64,000 nucleotides of DNA from Litorimonas sp963972195 (GCA_963972195.1 CAXATH010000001.1:310001-374000), one strand, 5' to 3'. Positions 1 to 8,316 are shown, counted from the stretch's first letter. The notes: generated by a model not told the origin, from the letters alone. Made by a program: numbers and translations.

Positions 1-431
1 ATCCGCGTTTTGATGACGATGTCGGCATCCTGCTTGGAGTCAACAATCTCTGCCCCGAACCCTTCGGAAATGGCGCGTTCTATACGCTCCTCGGCCGCGC
101 CGGCGTGATAGATTTTACTTTTCTTATTCGTGCTGACTTCGACTTTTACCTTGGCGCCATCAGTCAGTGTTTCGCCCCACGGAAATTTGCGCGCCCGTTT
201 ATCGAGCTGCGCTAGATGAAAGGCGCGAAACTCCCCAATTCGGGCGAGAACTTTCGACGCGCCGCGTAAGTAAAGATTGGCCCGCCAGACATCCTCCCAG
301 CCACCTGAAATCGTAACGCCGCCGGGCGTCACTTTGGGATTGGAAAAACCCGCTTCTTTGACTTCCTGAAAAAGCAAGTCCTCTAACCCCGGTGAGGTAG
401 AGAGAAAAATTTCAAATTGGGATATGTTCAT
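1..431 (-). CDS. THUMP-domain rRNA methyltransferase (RlmL/YpsC-like), 5' part only
   Basis: The reading frame opens with ATG at 431 and runs left off the window edge, so only about 143 N-terminal residues are visible. It begins MNISQFEIFLSTSPGLEDLL, the usual opening of THUMP-containing class I SAM-dependent RNA methyltransferases such as RlmL, which make N2-methylguanosine in 23S rRNA. The later stretch (VKVEVSTNKKSKIYHAGAAE, about residues 98-117) matches the THUMP core that binds RNA. The methyltransferase domain with the SAM-binding and NPPY-type motifs would lie outside the window. I am confident of the family but cannot say which guanosine is modified. Confidence 0.8.
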   Translation of the reverse strand, partial: MNISQFEIFLSTSPGLEDLLFQEVKEAGFSNPKVTPGGVTISGGWEDVWRANLYLRGASKVLARIGEFRAFHLAQLDKRARKFPWGETLTDGAKVKVEVSTNKKSKIYHAGAAEERIERAISEGFGAEIVDSKQDADIVIKTR

Positions 432-488
432 GGCGTGGTCTTATCGGGCATTTATTCCAGAACCAAGCTGTCCCTGCATTTGGTTTAT

Positions 489-572
489 CTTCCCCTGTTT
501 ACGGGGTTTGAGCCAAAGCGACATGAAATGTCGTGACGCGAATGGTATCGCAAAGCGGAGATGGGGGGAGCG
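489..572 (-). repeat. intergenic repeat, family A, copy 1
   Basis: Read on the minus strand it starts GCTCCCCCCATCTCCG and ends CCCCGTAAACAGGGG. The ends match copy 2 at 600-647 in opposite orientation, but the middle is longer and diverged. The terminal part can form a G-C stem with a GTAAAC loop. Such short palindromic intergenic repeats are common in alphaproteobacterial chromosomes. Confidence 0.55.
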
Positions 573-599
573 TAACACGCTAATGCTGGTTGAGTGATG

Positions 600-647
600 C
601 TCCCCCTCCGTCACTTTCAGTGACACCTCCCCCGTAAACGGGGGAGG
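600..647 (+). repeat. intergenic repeat, family A, copy 2
   Basis: The element reads CTCCCCCTCCGTCACT, then AGTGACACCTCCCCC, then GTAAACGGGGGAGG. It therefore holds two nested stems: GTCACT/AGTGAC and CTCCCCC/GGGGGAG. The order (stem, then G-C-rich hairpin) is the same as in copies 3 and 4 at 14061-14108 and 14218-14267, which puts all four into one family. Confidence 0.6.
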
Positions 648-699
648 AATATCATCCTTTATAAAAACCATCCTCACTTATCATTCTAAAAACTCCAAC

Positions 700-1120
700 C
701 CTTTCAACCCCTTGTCAGAAAATCAAGAGATGCGTCCTCACTCTCCAAAATCGGAGTACGTTAGATATGTTCCGGACACACGGACAGGCGTGCTAGCGTG
801 GCGTGTTGGTGTTACGGACGGCGGGACTGAGAGGCCCTTGCGACGGCGAGGGAGGGATCCGGGTCTATCAAGGCGCGTGCCTGACGCTCGAGGCTCTAAC
901 CTCTTCTCCAGATGATCGGAGAGAGACCGAGACCTTAGACTGCGGACGACCTCCGACACAGGAGAATCGCTACAAGGCCGCTGCGATATAAACCGCCGCC
1001 GCGCGACGGTTGTCGCGTAAAACATATTTCCCTTGGTCTCCATCGCGGAGACCGTCACGCGGGCTGTCCACTTTATCTGGAAACCGTGAGAAAGGCTCCG
1101 CACCCGATGGCGAGCAGGAA
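700..1120. other. hairpin-dense segment, possible unidentified structured RNA
   Basis: Perfect stems visible include 1002-1007 with 1012-1017 (CGCGAC, tetraloop), 1035-1041 with 1047-1053 (GGTCTCC, five-base loop) and 905-909 with 918-922. The segment has no sensible codon pattern on either strand. It lies beyond the 3' end of the 6S RNA gene on the same side of zapA. It could be a structured RNA or a decayed gene; the strand is not settled and no known class was recognised. Confidence 0.35.
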
Positions 1121-1149
1121 GGAAACTATGCGTGCTTCACAAATAATCC

Positions 1150-1180
1150 CGTCATTACAAGACTTGTTCTTGTAATGACG
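1150..1180. repeat. perfect 13-base inverted repeat
   Basis: The arms CGTCATTACAAGA (1150-1162) and TCTTGTAATGACG (1168-1180) pair perfectly around a five-base loop. It lies about 120 bases beyond the 3' end of the 6S RNA gene and has no strong T run on either side. It could act as a processing or termination hairpin, or be a short mobile palindrome; the outer GTCATT ends resemble those of the element at 34114-34228. Confidence 0.6.
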
Positions 1181-1299
1181 AAGTTGCACGGAGGGCTCCC
1201 AACCTCTCGAACTTGCCCCTTGTGGGTACGCAGAGCGCCCGCGTCTACACGCGGAATTACAGAAAAAAGGAACAATATCTGTAAAGGAAGAGAGAAATG

Positions 1300-1482
1300 T
1301 GACGGCCCCACTTAGTCCGTGGCGGCTTAAGAATCCTCGTGAACCAGAAGTTCAAGTGGGCGTCGGAATTAATCAGACCACGATCTGACCAGAGCCAACT
1401 CCCGAAGGATAAGTTAAGGTCCGGTGGATTAGTGCCCCTCACGAAACCAGCAGTGACCGTCCCGCATAATGTGGGGCCATAA
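1300..1482 (-). ncRNA. ssrS: 6S RNA
   Basis: The gene lies directly downstream of zapA on the same strand, the classical place of 6S RNA in proteobacteria. An eight-base closing stem is formed by the transcript ends (GGCCCCAC from 1478-1471 with GTGGGGCC from 1311-1304), enclosing about 160 bases. Inside lies a hairpin (TCAGA/TCTGA) around 1370-1390, giving the long irregular rod with a central bubble expected of 6S. The RNA mimics an open promoter and sequesters the housekeeping RNA polymerase holoenzyme in stationary phase. The usual neighbour fau is absent from the window. The exact ends are estimated from the closing stem. Confidence 0.72.
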
Positions 1483-1522
1483 CTCTAAAATAACAAGAGG
1501 GTAAATGCGCCTGTTAAAGGAC

Positions 1523-1897
1523 TTACTGCGAAGTGGCAGATGAAAGCTTTTCCGCAAGGCGTTCAATACGCGCGGCGGCGTCCATCAGACTTGAAGCCGC
1601 CTGCGATTCGGTCTGCTCCGCCGTTTTAACTGCCTCGGCATGCTCTTTCTTGACCTCGCCAATGCGCGCATCGACCCGATCTTCGACAGAGGTTCCGACA
1701 TCGTCCAGTTCATCCAGAAGCGTGATACCCGCCATAACGAGAAGACGCAAATCTCCGATTTGGCCGAACTGATTGGCCATGGCATTCACCCGGTCATCCA
1801 GCTTTTGGCCCAGGCGTGTCAACCGCTCTTCTTCGCCCTCTTCACAGCCGAGGCCATATTTGCGGCCATTGATGTTTATACTGACGCGACCTGTCAT
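1523..1897 (-). CDS. zapA: cell division protein ZapA
   Basis: 124 residues. The N-terminal segment MTGRVSININGRKYGLGCEE is the conserved ZapA beta-hairpin head, followed by the region with LTRLGQKLDDRVN and a long C-terminal coiled coil (about 50-124). ZapA crosslinks FtsZ protofilaments and stabilises the cytoplasmic Z ring. The start overlaps the stop of the upstream DUF4164 gene by four bases (ATGA), so the two are translationally coupled, and the 6S RNA gene follows on the same strand. The call rests on sequence and on the conserved gene order. Confidence 0.92.
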   Translation of the reverse strand: MTGRVSININGRKYGLGCEEGEEERLTRLGQKLDDRVNAMANQFGQIGDLRLLVMAGITLLDELDDVGTSVEDRVDARIGEVKKEHAEAVKTAEQTESQAASSLMDAAARIERLAEKLSSATSQ

Positions 1898-2208
1898 GAC
1901 GGCAATCCTTCCAACGCGGTTTGAACCGTTTTGATAACGCTATTGATTTCCTGTGTGGACTCGGCCGCAACAGCCGCGAATTCTTTCTCGCGGGACGCCA
2001 TCTTTTTCTCCAACTCTTCTTTCTCGGATTTCACATCATCCAGTTCAGAGGCAAGGCGCGCCCGGTCCTGGGTAAAGCTTTCTGATTCGCTAGAGTCAGA
2101 TTGTAATTTCGCGTAATTATTCAGAAACGGGTCAATTGCCCCTTCCAATTTCTTCAAAGCGGATTGCAGGGATTGGGCGGCAGTTTTAATGTCAGCGCTG
2201 TCATTCAT
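1894..2208 (-). CDS. DUF4164-type coiled-coil protein
   Basis: 104 residues, acidic and strongly heptad-like from about 35 to 90 (a run of Glu, Lys, Leu and Ala). It has no signal peptide or membrane segment. Position and composition fit the alphaproteobacterial DUF4164 family regularly found just before zapA. Function is not established; the coupling to zapA (four-base overlap) suggests a role at the division site or in FtsZ-ring organisation, which is inference only. It is divergent from gap, with about 150 bases of shared promoter region between 2209 and 2361. Confidence 0.75.
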   Translation of the reverse strand: MNDSADIKTAAQSLQSALKKLEGAIDPFLNNYAKLQSDSSESESFTQDRARLASELDDVKSEKEELEKKMASREKEFAAVAAESTQEINSVIKTVQTALEGLPS

Positions 2209-2361
2209 ATAATTTCTCAGCTTCGCAAAAATTTACACTAGAATGGCGTAAGAATTGCTGTTCAACAAGGATAAATTATTGACTTCACAGTCGCCTCTTA
2301 TCAGAAGCGGGGCGCTTTCAAAACAGCGACTACTTAATAAATGAAGGAGCGCCGCTGAAAC

Positions 2362-3381
2362 ATGACTACCCGTATTGGAATTAACGGATTTGGCCGTATT
2401 GGCCGCCTGGTCGCCAGAGCCCTCGAAGAATATGCGATCGATGATATAGAACTCGTCGCAATTAATTCGCCCGGCAGTCTGGAAACCTCGTCGCATCTTC
2501 TCCGCTATGACAGCGTCCATGGCCGGTTCGGCGCCGAGGTAGAGACTGGCGAAGACTGGATGGATTATGGGCGCGGCCGCATCAGGATGACGCATTTCCG
2601 CGATCCGGCTGAAATTAACTGGGGCGGATTGGATGTTGATGTTGTCATGGAATGCACCGGCATTTTCCGCTCCAAGGAAACGGTTCAGCCTCACTTTGAC
2701 GCCGGCGCCAAAACCGTCCTCATCTCTGCGCCCGGCAGCGGCGTCGACAAAACCATTGTTTACGGCGTGAATCATAAGGATCTCAGCGCGGAAGACAAAG
2801 TCGTCTCTTGCGCGTCTTGCACAACCAATTGCCTTGCCCCTATCGCCAAAGTGATAATGGACGCGGTCGGCATACGCCGCGGGTTTATGACAACCGTCCA
2901 CTCTTATACGCAGGACCAGCGTATTCTGGATAACTCGCACAAAGATTTGTACCGTGCCCGCGCCGCCGGATTGAATATGATCCCGACCAGCACAGGCGCT
3001 GCCAAAGCCGTCGGTCTGGTCATTCCTGAATTATCTGGCAAGTTATCCGGTTCAGCTGTCCGGGTCCCAACCGCAAATGTCTCTATGGTAGACCTCGCCT
3101 TTCAACCTGAAATGCACACCACTGCCGAGGATCTGAACGAGGTTGTGCGCGCCGCGGCGAAAGGCTCGATGAAAGGCATTATCTGCTATTCCGAAAATCC
3201 ACTTGTCAGTTCCGATTTGAATCACGACCCGAATTCTGCGACATTTGCGTCTCTCCTGACCAAAGTGTTGGATGGCGATTTGGTTAAAGTTATTGCTTGG
3301 TATGACAATGAATGGGGTTTCGCCAATCGTATGATCGATGTCGCTCGCGTCATGGGTCAGCAGCAAAAAGAGGCCGCTTAA
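2362..3381 (+). CDS. gap: glyceraldehyde-3-phosphate dehydrogenase
   Basis: 339 residues, full length. The Rossmann motif INGFGRIGR is at 6-14 and the catalytic cysteine is Cys153 in SCASCTTNCLAP. It converts glyceraldehyde 3-phosphate, phosphate and NAD(P) to 1,3-bisphosphoglycerate in the cytosol. The residue that normally is Asp after AIN or AVN, and which holds the adenosine ribose of NAD, is Ser here (AINSPGS, about residue 36), so dual or NADP use is possible. A GAAGGAG ribosome site lies about 12 bases ahead of the ATG. It heads the gap-pgk-fba operon and its stop codon overlaps the pgk start (TAATG). Confidence 0.96.
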   Translation: MTTRIGINGFGRIGRLVARALEEYAIDDIELVAINSPGSLETSSHLLRYDSVHGRFGAEVETGEDWMDYGRGRIRMTHFRDPAEINWGGLDVDVVMECTGIFRSKETVQPHFDAGAKTVLISAPGSGVDKTIVYGVNHKDLSAEDKVVSCASCTTNCLAPIAKVIMDAVGIRRGFMTTVHSYTQDQRILDNSHKDLYRARAAGLNMIPTSTGAAKAVGLVIPELSGKLSGSAVRVPTANVSMVDLAFQPEMHTTAEDLNEVVRAAAKGSMKGIICYSENPLVSSDLNHDPNSATFASLLTKVLDGDLVKVIAWYDNEWGFANRMIDVARVMGQQQKEAA

Positions 3382-4562
3382 TGGATTTCCAAAGATTGGA
3401 AGATGCGAAACTTAAAGGTAGCACAGCTCTCGTTCGCGTAGACTTCAATGTCCCTCGCGATGAAAACGGCAACGTTACCGATGACACGCGCCTGAAGTCT
3501 GCCCTCCCTACTCTACGTAGGTTGCAGCAATCCGGCGCAAAAACAATTTTATTAAGCCATTTCGGCCGTCCGAAAGGCGAGCCAGACGACGAAAATTCTC
3601 TGGAATTCATCGTCCCTCTTTTGTCGAAGGCCTTGGACAGTAAAGTTGGCTTCGCGAAAGATATCAATCCCAATATCGCAAAGGATATGGATGAAGGCGA
3701 TGTTGTTCTTTTGGAAAACACCCGTTTTCATGCGGGCGAAACCAAAGGAAATGTCGCTTTAGCCAAAGATATGGCGGCTATGGGGGATTTGTTCATCATG
3801 GACGCCTTTTCGGCGGCTCATCGAGATCACGCCTCCTCAGCCGGTATTGCTGAGTTTCTACCCGCCTATGCAGGATTGGCTATGGAGCGGGAGCTGGATC
3901 ATATCAGCCAGGCTCTCGATGTACCGAAAAAGCCTGTCATGGCCATTGTCGGCGGCGCCAAAGTCTCCACCAAAATTGATTTGCTAAAAAATCTCGTGGA
4001 GCGGTTGGACACCCTCGTCATTGGCGGCGGTATGGCGAACACATTCCTATTCGCCCAAGGATATAGTGTGGGCGCGTCTCTCTGTGAGAAAGACCTCAAA
4101 GAAACGGCGCTCGAAATTCTCTCCAACGCGAAAAAACAAAATTGCGAGATTCTCTTGCCGGTCGACTTGGTCGTCGCCAAGGAATTTAAGGCACATGCCG
4201 AATCTCGCGTTTGCGGTCTCGACGGCGTTAAGACCGATGAGATGATCCTTGATGCCGGCCCTGATACGGTCAATGCAATCATGGACGTAATGGACGCAAG
4301 CGAAACATTGATTTGGAATGGCCCCTTGGGCGCATTTGAACTTCCGCCCTTCAACACCTCGACAGTTGAGGCCGCAAAATACGCCGCCAAGCTTTGCAAG
4401 GGCGATAAAATCATTGCCGTAGCGGGCGGCGGAGATACCGTTTCTGCCTTAAACCAAGCGGGCGTATCTGAAGACTTCACCTTCATCAGTACAGCCGGAG
4501 GCGCCTTTTTAGAATGGATGGAGGGCAAAACCCTCCCCGGCGTCGAAATTTTGAGAAAATAA
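3381..4562 (+). CDS. pgk: phosphoglycerate kinase
   Basis: 393 residues from the ATG that overlaps the gap stop by one base; a longer in-frame start inside gap is unlikely because families begin close to this Met. The motifs RVDFNVP (19-25) and SHFGRPKG (59-66) form the 3-phosphoglycerate site, GGAKVSTK lies in the hinge/nucleotide side, and GGGDTVSAL near the C-terminus is the nucleotide-phosphate loop. It transfers the acyl phosphate of 1,3-bisphosphoglycerate to ADP, or works in reverse in gluconeogenesis. Coupled with gap upstream and fba downstream. Confidence 0.96.
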   Translation: MDFQRLEDAKLKGSTALVRVDFNVPRDENGNVTDDTRLKSALPTLRRLQQSGAKTILLSHFGRPKGEPDDENSLEFIVPLLSKALDSKVGFAKDINPNIAKDMDEGDVVLLENTRFHAGETKGNVALAKDMAAMGDLFIMDAFSAAHRDHASSAGIAEFLPAYAGLAMERELDHISQALDVPKKPVMAIVGGAKVSTKIDLLKNLVERLDTLVIGGGMANTFLFAQGYSVGASLCEKDLKETALEILSNAKKQNCEILLPVDLVVAKEFKAHAESRVCGLDGVKTDEMILDAGPDTVNAIMDVMDASETLIWNGPLGAFELPPFNTSTVEAAKYAAKLCKGDKIIAVAGGGDTVSALNQAGVSEDFTFISTAGGAFLEWMEGKTLPGVEILRK

Positions 4563-4576
4563 ACAGGAGAGCCAAT

Positions 4577-5623
4577 ATGGATCTTGAAGCCCTGAACAAA
4601 GTCGCCATCGCCATGGTCGAACCCGGCAAAGGCATTCTCGCCGCAGATGAGAGCTTTGGTACGATCGGAAAGCGGTTTGCCTCGATTGATACTGAAAACA
4701 CGGAAGACAATCGCCGTGACTGGCGGGAAATGCTCTTTCGCACTGAACACGCAATGAAAAAGCACATTTCAGGCGTTATTCTGTTTGATGAAACGCTTCG
4801 TCAAAGCGCGAAAGATGGCACCAAATTGGTTGATGTTATCAAATCCCATAATGCAATACCCGGCATTAAGGTTGATGCTGGCACAACACCTCTCGCCGGA
4901 CGTCCCGGCGAAACGATCACTCAAGGCCTTGATGGCCTGCGGGAACGCCTCGCGGAATATTATGAGCTCGGCGCGCGGTTTGCCAAATGGCGCGCGGTTA
5001 TCGAGATTTCTCATCCGGATCAGTATGTCGGCTCAACGCCGACACGCGGCGGGATCAAAGCAAATACACATGCCCTCGGACGCTACGCGGCTCTTTGCCA
5101 AGAAGCGAATATTGTCCCGATCGTTGAGCCGGAGATTCTCATGGGAGGCCACCATTCAGTTGAACGTTGCCACGAAGTTACCGAGAAAACTTTGAACTCC
5201 CTTTTTACCGAACTTTACGAACAGGGCGTGGCGCTCGAAGGAACAATCCTGAAACCTAATATGGTCGTCGCTGGTAAAAAATGTGCCCAGCAGCCTGCAC
5301 GCGAAGAAATTGCTGAACGCACCATCAAGGTTTTAAAAGATACGGTTCCGGCGGCTGTGCCAGGAATCGCCTTCCTTTCTGGCGGCCAAGACAATGAAGA
5401 AGCCACACGCAATCTCGATATGATGAATAAGGTGGGAGGGTTCCCTTGGAAGCTCACCTATTCCTTCGGACGCGCGCTACAGCAATCCGCTTTATTTGCC
5501 TGGCAGGGAAAATCAGAAAATTATGCCGCCGCGCAGCAAGCTTTTGACCACCGGGCTCACATGAATGGTTTGGCGAGTAAAGGCGAATGGACGCAAGCTG
5601 AAGACGACAAGGTCGCGGCTTAA
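4577..5623 (+). CDS. fba: class I fructose-bisphosphate aldolase
   Basis: 348 residues starting at the ATG preceded by AGGAGA at 4565-4570; the longer frame from 4514 overlaps pgk and lacks support. Schiff-base type residues are present: LAADES (21-26), Lys137 in FAKWRA, Glu184/Glu186 in IVEPEI and the active Lys226 in TILKPNMV. It interconverts fructose 1,6-bisphosphate with dihydroxyacetone phosphate and glyceraldehyde 3-phosphate without a metal. This is the animal/plant-like class I form, not the zinc class II enzyme. Last gene of the gap-pgk-fba operon, 14 bases after pgk, and convergent with the XRE gene. Confidence 0.95.
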   Translation: MDLEALNKVAIAMVEPGKGILAADESFGTIGKRFASIDTENTEDNRRDWREMLFRTEHAMKKHISGVILFDETLRQSAKDGTKLVDVIKSHNAIPGIKVDAGTTPLAGRPGETITQGLDGLRERLAEYYELGARFAKWRAVIEISHPDQYVGSTPTRGGIKANTHALGRYAALCQEANIVPIVEPEILMGGHHSVERCHEVTEKTLNSLFTELYEQGVALEGTILKPNMVVAGKKCAQQPAREEIAERTIKVLKDTVPAAVPGIAFLSGGQDNEEATRNLDMMNKVGGFPWKLTYSFGRALQQSALFAWQGKSENYAAAQQAFDHRAHMNGLASKGEWTQAEDDKVAA

Positions 5624-5645
5624 AAGAAAGTTCTGGAAGCCGCAT

Positions 5646-5879
5646 TTATTCGGCGGCCACTTTTCCTTCTTCCTCCTCCGGCTCGTAGACAAGGATATCT
5701 GCGGGCTGGCAGTCGAGCTCTCGGCACAGAGCTGAAAGTGTTGAGAACCGAACGGCGCGGGCTTTACCCGTTTTTAGGATCGAAAGATTAGCGAGCGTGA
5801 TACCGACCCGCTCGGCGAGCTCAGTCAGGCTCATGCGTCGTTCCAACAGAACGCGATCAAGGTTCACACGGATAGTCAT
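5646..5879 (-). CDS. small XRE-family helix-turn-helix regulator
   Basis: 77 residues, almost only a Cro/CI-type DNA-binding domain. The helix-turn-helix reads about from LTELAERVG to NLSILKTGKARAV (residues 18-44), followed by a further helix and an acidic tail. It resembles the YozG-like regulators that are paired with DUF2975 membrane proteins. Its ATG overlaps the stop of the DUF2975 gene by one base (TGATG), so the two are surely one operon. The usual inference is that the pair auto-regulates or senses an envelope state; the target is unknown. Confidence 0.85.
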   Translation of the reverse strand: MTIRVNLDRVLLERRMSLTELAERVGITLANLSILKTGKARAVRFSTLSALCRELDCQPADILVYEPEEEEGKVAAE

Positions 5880-6484
5880 CAGATCGTCAGTTCCTGGTCA
5901 CGGCGCAAGGCGGCGCCGTAACGGAAAGCTTCCGCCAGTGTCGCGATAACGAAGACCAAAAACCAAGTGCCGATTCGGATTGGAAAGGCTTCATCATTTC
6001 CAGAAACAGAAAACACCGGAAAAGAGACAATTGCCATTCGAAAGACCTCCGTCAGCGCGATAACAATCCACATACGCCGCAAACGATTGATATTTGTCGG
6101 AACGAAAGGGTCGCCTGCGATGAGGGTTTCAACAACTTTGTTCAACATATGCAAAACCCAGAACCAAGCCAACGCAATAATCGCCATCCCCAAACACATA
6201 GCGGGTAGAATATAACGGTTGGGTCTATTTTCCCCGCCAATACTCATATGAAGCTGATCTTGTAAATTATCCGAAAACACCATCCAGATGGCCGCTACGA
6301 TAATCAGAATAGCGGCAACGGCCAGTATAAACCGTCCCAAGAATATGATGAAACGAAGGACTTTGGCGACACGATGGTTTGAACTATCACCCAACTCAAG
6401 GTCATAGTTGATATCATCATTATCAGATGAGGGATTCCTTAACATACACATATTGATAAACAATAATTGCAAAAAGACAAGCAA
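5879..6484 (-). CDS. DUF2975 membrane protein
   Basis: 201 residues in the longest form; the in-frame ATG at 6445 is an equally good start since no clear ribosome site marks either. Four hydrophobic segments are visible: about 43-70, 92-115, 137-158 and 166-188, with a polar Asn/Asp-rich N-terminus. This is the DUF2975 layout. The partner downstream is the XRE regulator, coupled by a one-base overlap. Function unknown; the family pairing suggests a membrane sensor or antagonist of the regulator, which is inference. It is divergent from rdgB. Confidence 0.8.
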   Translation of the reverse strand: MLVFLQLLFINMCMLRNPSSDNDDINYDLELGDSSNHRVAKVLRFIIFLGRFILAVAAILIIVAAIWMVFSDNLQDQLHMSIGGENRPNRYILPAMCLGMAIIALAWFWVLHMLNKVVETLIAGDPFVPTNINRLRRMWIVIALTEVFRMAIVSFPVFSVSGNDEAFPIRIGTWFLVFVIATLAEAFRYGAALRRDQELTI

Positions 6485-6539
6485 ACAAACACAGCGCCTC
6501 CATATTTGCTATTCGTCTCGCAAGCGTTATAGGCGCATC

Positions 6540-7181
6540 ATGACCGATACATCGAGCATAAATTTGAAATCCTACACGAAAATTGTTGTGGCCTCTCACA
6601 ATGAGGGCAAAGTCCGTGAAATACGGGATTTACTTCTGCCGTTTGGTTTTGAAACTCTAAGTGCTGGTGATTTGGATCTCCCTGAACCAGAAGAAACCGA
6701 AACGACCTTTGCCGGAAATGCTCGGCTTAAAGCTCGGGCTGCTATGGAAGCGACCGGGCTCCCCGCTCTGTCAGATGATAGCGGTCTGGATGTTACAGCT
6801 CTAGACGGACAACCTGGAATTTACGCGGCAAGGTGGGCAGAACTGCCTGACGCTGAAGGCGGGGGCCGAGATTTTGATATGGCGATGTGGCATGTTCACG
6901 ACAAGCTGGGCGATGCGACGGACAGGTCGGCCCAATTCATCTGCGCGCTCTGCTTGGCTTTTCCAAACGGCGAGGACCGCGTTTATGAGGGCAAAGTCGA
7001 AGGCGACATCACTTGGCCACCACGTGGAGACAAAGGGTTTGGATACGACCCAATCTTCAAGGCAAAAGGCGATAGGTTGACATTTGCTGAAATCGAGCCT
7101 GACGAGAAACATGCAAAAAGCCATCGAGCGGCCGCTTTTGCCAAGTTTCTGGCCGATCAGTTCCCAGACTACAATGGCTGA
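6540..7181 (+). CDS. rdgB: non-canonical purine NTP pyrophosphatase (RdgB/HAM1)
   Basis: 213 residues from the ATG at 6540. The signature IVVASHNEGKVREI (about 14-27) is the substrate/phosphate loop, LSDDSGLDV with the metal-binding Asp residues lies near 79-87, and GFGYDPIF near 167-174 recognises the base. It hydrolyses dITP, ITP and XTP to monophosphates and so keeps deaminated purines out of DNA and RNA. The stop overlaps the hemW start by eight bases. An apparent upstream extension to 6408 lies inside the divergent DUF2975 gene and is rejected. Confidence 0.93.
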   Translation: MTDTSSINLKSYTKIVVASHNEGKVREIRDLLLPFGFETLSAGDLDLPEPEETETTFAGNARLKARAAMEATGLPALSDDSGLDVTALDGQPGIYAARWAELPDAEGGGRDFDMAMWHVHDKLGDATDRSAQFICALCLAFPNGEDRVYEGKVEGDITWPPRGDKGFGYDPIFKAKGDRLTFAEIEPDEKHAKSHRAAAFAKFLADQFPDYNG

Positions 7182-8316
7182 ATTCTCCCCTCTCGCGGTT
7201 TATATTCATTGGCCTTATTGCACGCGTATTTGCCCTTATTGTGATTTCAATGTTTACAGAAACAAAGGCCAAAGCCTTAATCTGGTTCAGGCGATACTAA
7301 CTGATCTGGAAGGCTGGCGGGACTGGTCCGGACCTCGACGTATCCACTCCATCCATTTTGGCGGCGGAACCCCTTCACTTTTATCTGCAGGGGAAACATC
7401 TCAGTTCATCAATAAGATTAACGATCTGTGGGGCTTACCTAAGGAAACAGAGATTGCCTTAGAAGCCAACCCGATTGACGCGGACGAGACGCAATGGAGT
7501 GAATATCGGGACGCAGGTATCAATCGTCTCTCACTCGGCGTCCAGACGTTCCATGAGACAGCGCTGAAAACACTAGGTCGAGATCATAATTCTGAACAAG
7601 CTTTGTCTGCGCTGAACTTAGCGACGTCTGTATTTCATTCCGTTTCAGCTGATCTGATCTTTGGCTGGACCGGACAGACCGCAGAAGATTTAGACTCGGA
7701 TATTGAAAGGCTTCTGAAATGCGGCGTTCAACATATCTCGACCTACCAACTCACTATTGAACCCGGAACGGCTTTTGCTAAAGCTGAATCTCGCGGACAG
7801 TCTCGGGCGGTGGACACGGATAAGAGTGCTGATTTTTTTGAACAGGCCATGAAGCAGTTAAAACGAGCCGGGTTTGATCACTACGAAGTCTCCAACTTTG
7901 CCCTGCCCGGACATAAATCTAATCATAATCTCTCTTATTGGCGGGGTTATGACTACGTAGGTGTAGGACCCGGGGCTCATGGACGCCTCACCTCTGATGG
8001 AGAGAGAGTTTCCACCATCGCAGCCCTCACACCTAGCAACTACCATTCGACTGTCACAAAAGCAGGTATTGGAATTTCTGATCGAGAGACATTGACGGCC
8101 GAAGAATGGTCGGAAGAATTTGTTTTAATGGGTTTGCGCACAGATGAAGGTATCTCATTGAAAAAATTCGTTGAGATTCGGGGAGAAGAGTTAGCTGAAA
8201 GTCGCGTTGATACGTTAATAAAAGACGGCTTTTTGACGGTGAAGAACAATCACCTTATTGCTACTCAAAAAGGCCGGTTTCTTCTGAATGCTGTCACAGA
8301 GGCGCTTCTGATTTAA
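7174..8316 (+). CDS. hemW: HemW, radical SAM heme chaperone
   Basis: 380 residues from the ATG at 7174, which overlaps rdgB. The radical SAM cluster motif is Cys16-x3-Cys20-x2-Cys23 in YCTRICPYCDF, followed by FGGGTPSLL and the HemN-like C-terminal part. It belongs to the former coproporphyrinogen oxidase-like family that lacks the extra HemN cysteine and binds heme. The rdgB-hemW order is conserved in alphaproteobacteria. It is convergent with the QEGLA gene, whose stop region overlaps by four bases. Confidence 0.92.
   Translation: MAEFSPLAVYIHWPYCTRICPYCDFNVYRNKGQSLNLVQAILTDLEGWRDWSGPRRIHSIHFGGGTPSLLSAGETSQFINKINDLWGLPKETEIALEANPIDADETQWSEYRDAGINRLSLGVQTFHETALKTLGRDHNSEQALSALNLATSVFHSVSADLIFGWTGQTAEDLDSDIERLLKCGVQHISTYQLTIEPGTAFAKAESRGQSRAVDTDKSADFFEQAMKQLKRAGFDHYEVSNFALPGHKSNHNLSYWRGYDYVGVGPGAHGRLTSDGERVSTIAALTPSNYHSTVTKAGIGISDRETLTAEEWSEEFVLMGLRTDEGISLKKFVEIRGEELAESRVDTLIKDGFLTVKNNHLIATQKGRFLLNAVTEALLI

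Larger units (their letters stand above)
433..1299. other. long gene-free stretch with repeats and hairpins
   Basis: No credible protein gene is seen in about 870 bases. The short frames that exist on both strands are rich in Arg, Ser and Pro and resemble antisense or noncoding translations. The left part (489-647) holds a head-to-head repeat pair. The middle (about 700-1120) is dense in perfect hairpins. Positions 1150-1180 hold a 13-base inverted repeat. I tested by eye for RNase P RNA, SRP RNA and one-piece tmRNA core motifs and did not find them. Confidence 0.6.

Noticed and set aside
990..1030. Possible tmRNA tag (DNRRAAAVYIAAAL on the minus strand)
   Set aside because: The DN start lies inside a perfect CGCGAC/GTCGCG hairpin, the ANDN beginning and LAA-type end are missing, and no tRNA-like acceptor part was found nearby.
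738..1103. 121-codon minus-strand frame
   Set aside because: Arg/Ser/Pro-rich, overlaps perfect hairpins, no family resemblance and a competing plus-strand frame of the same quality.
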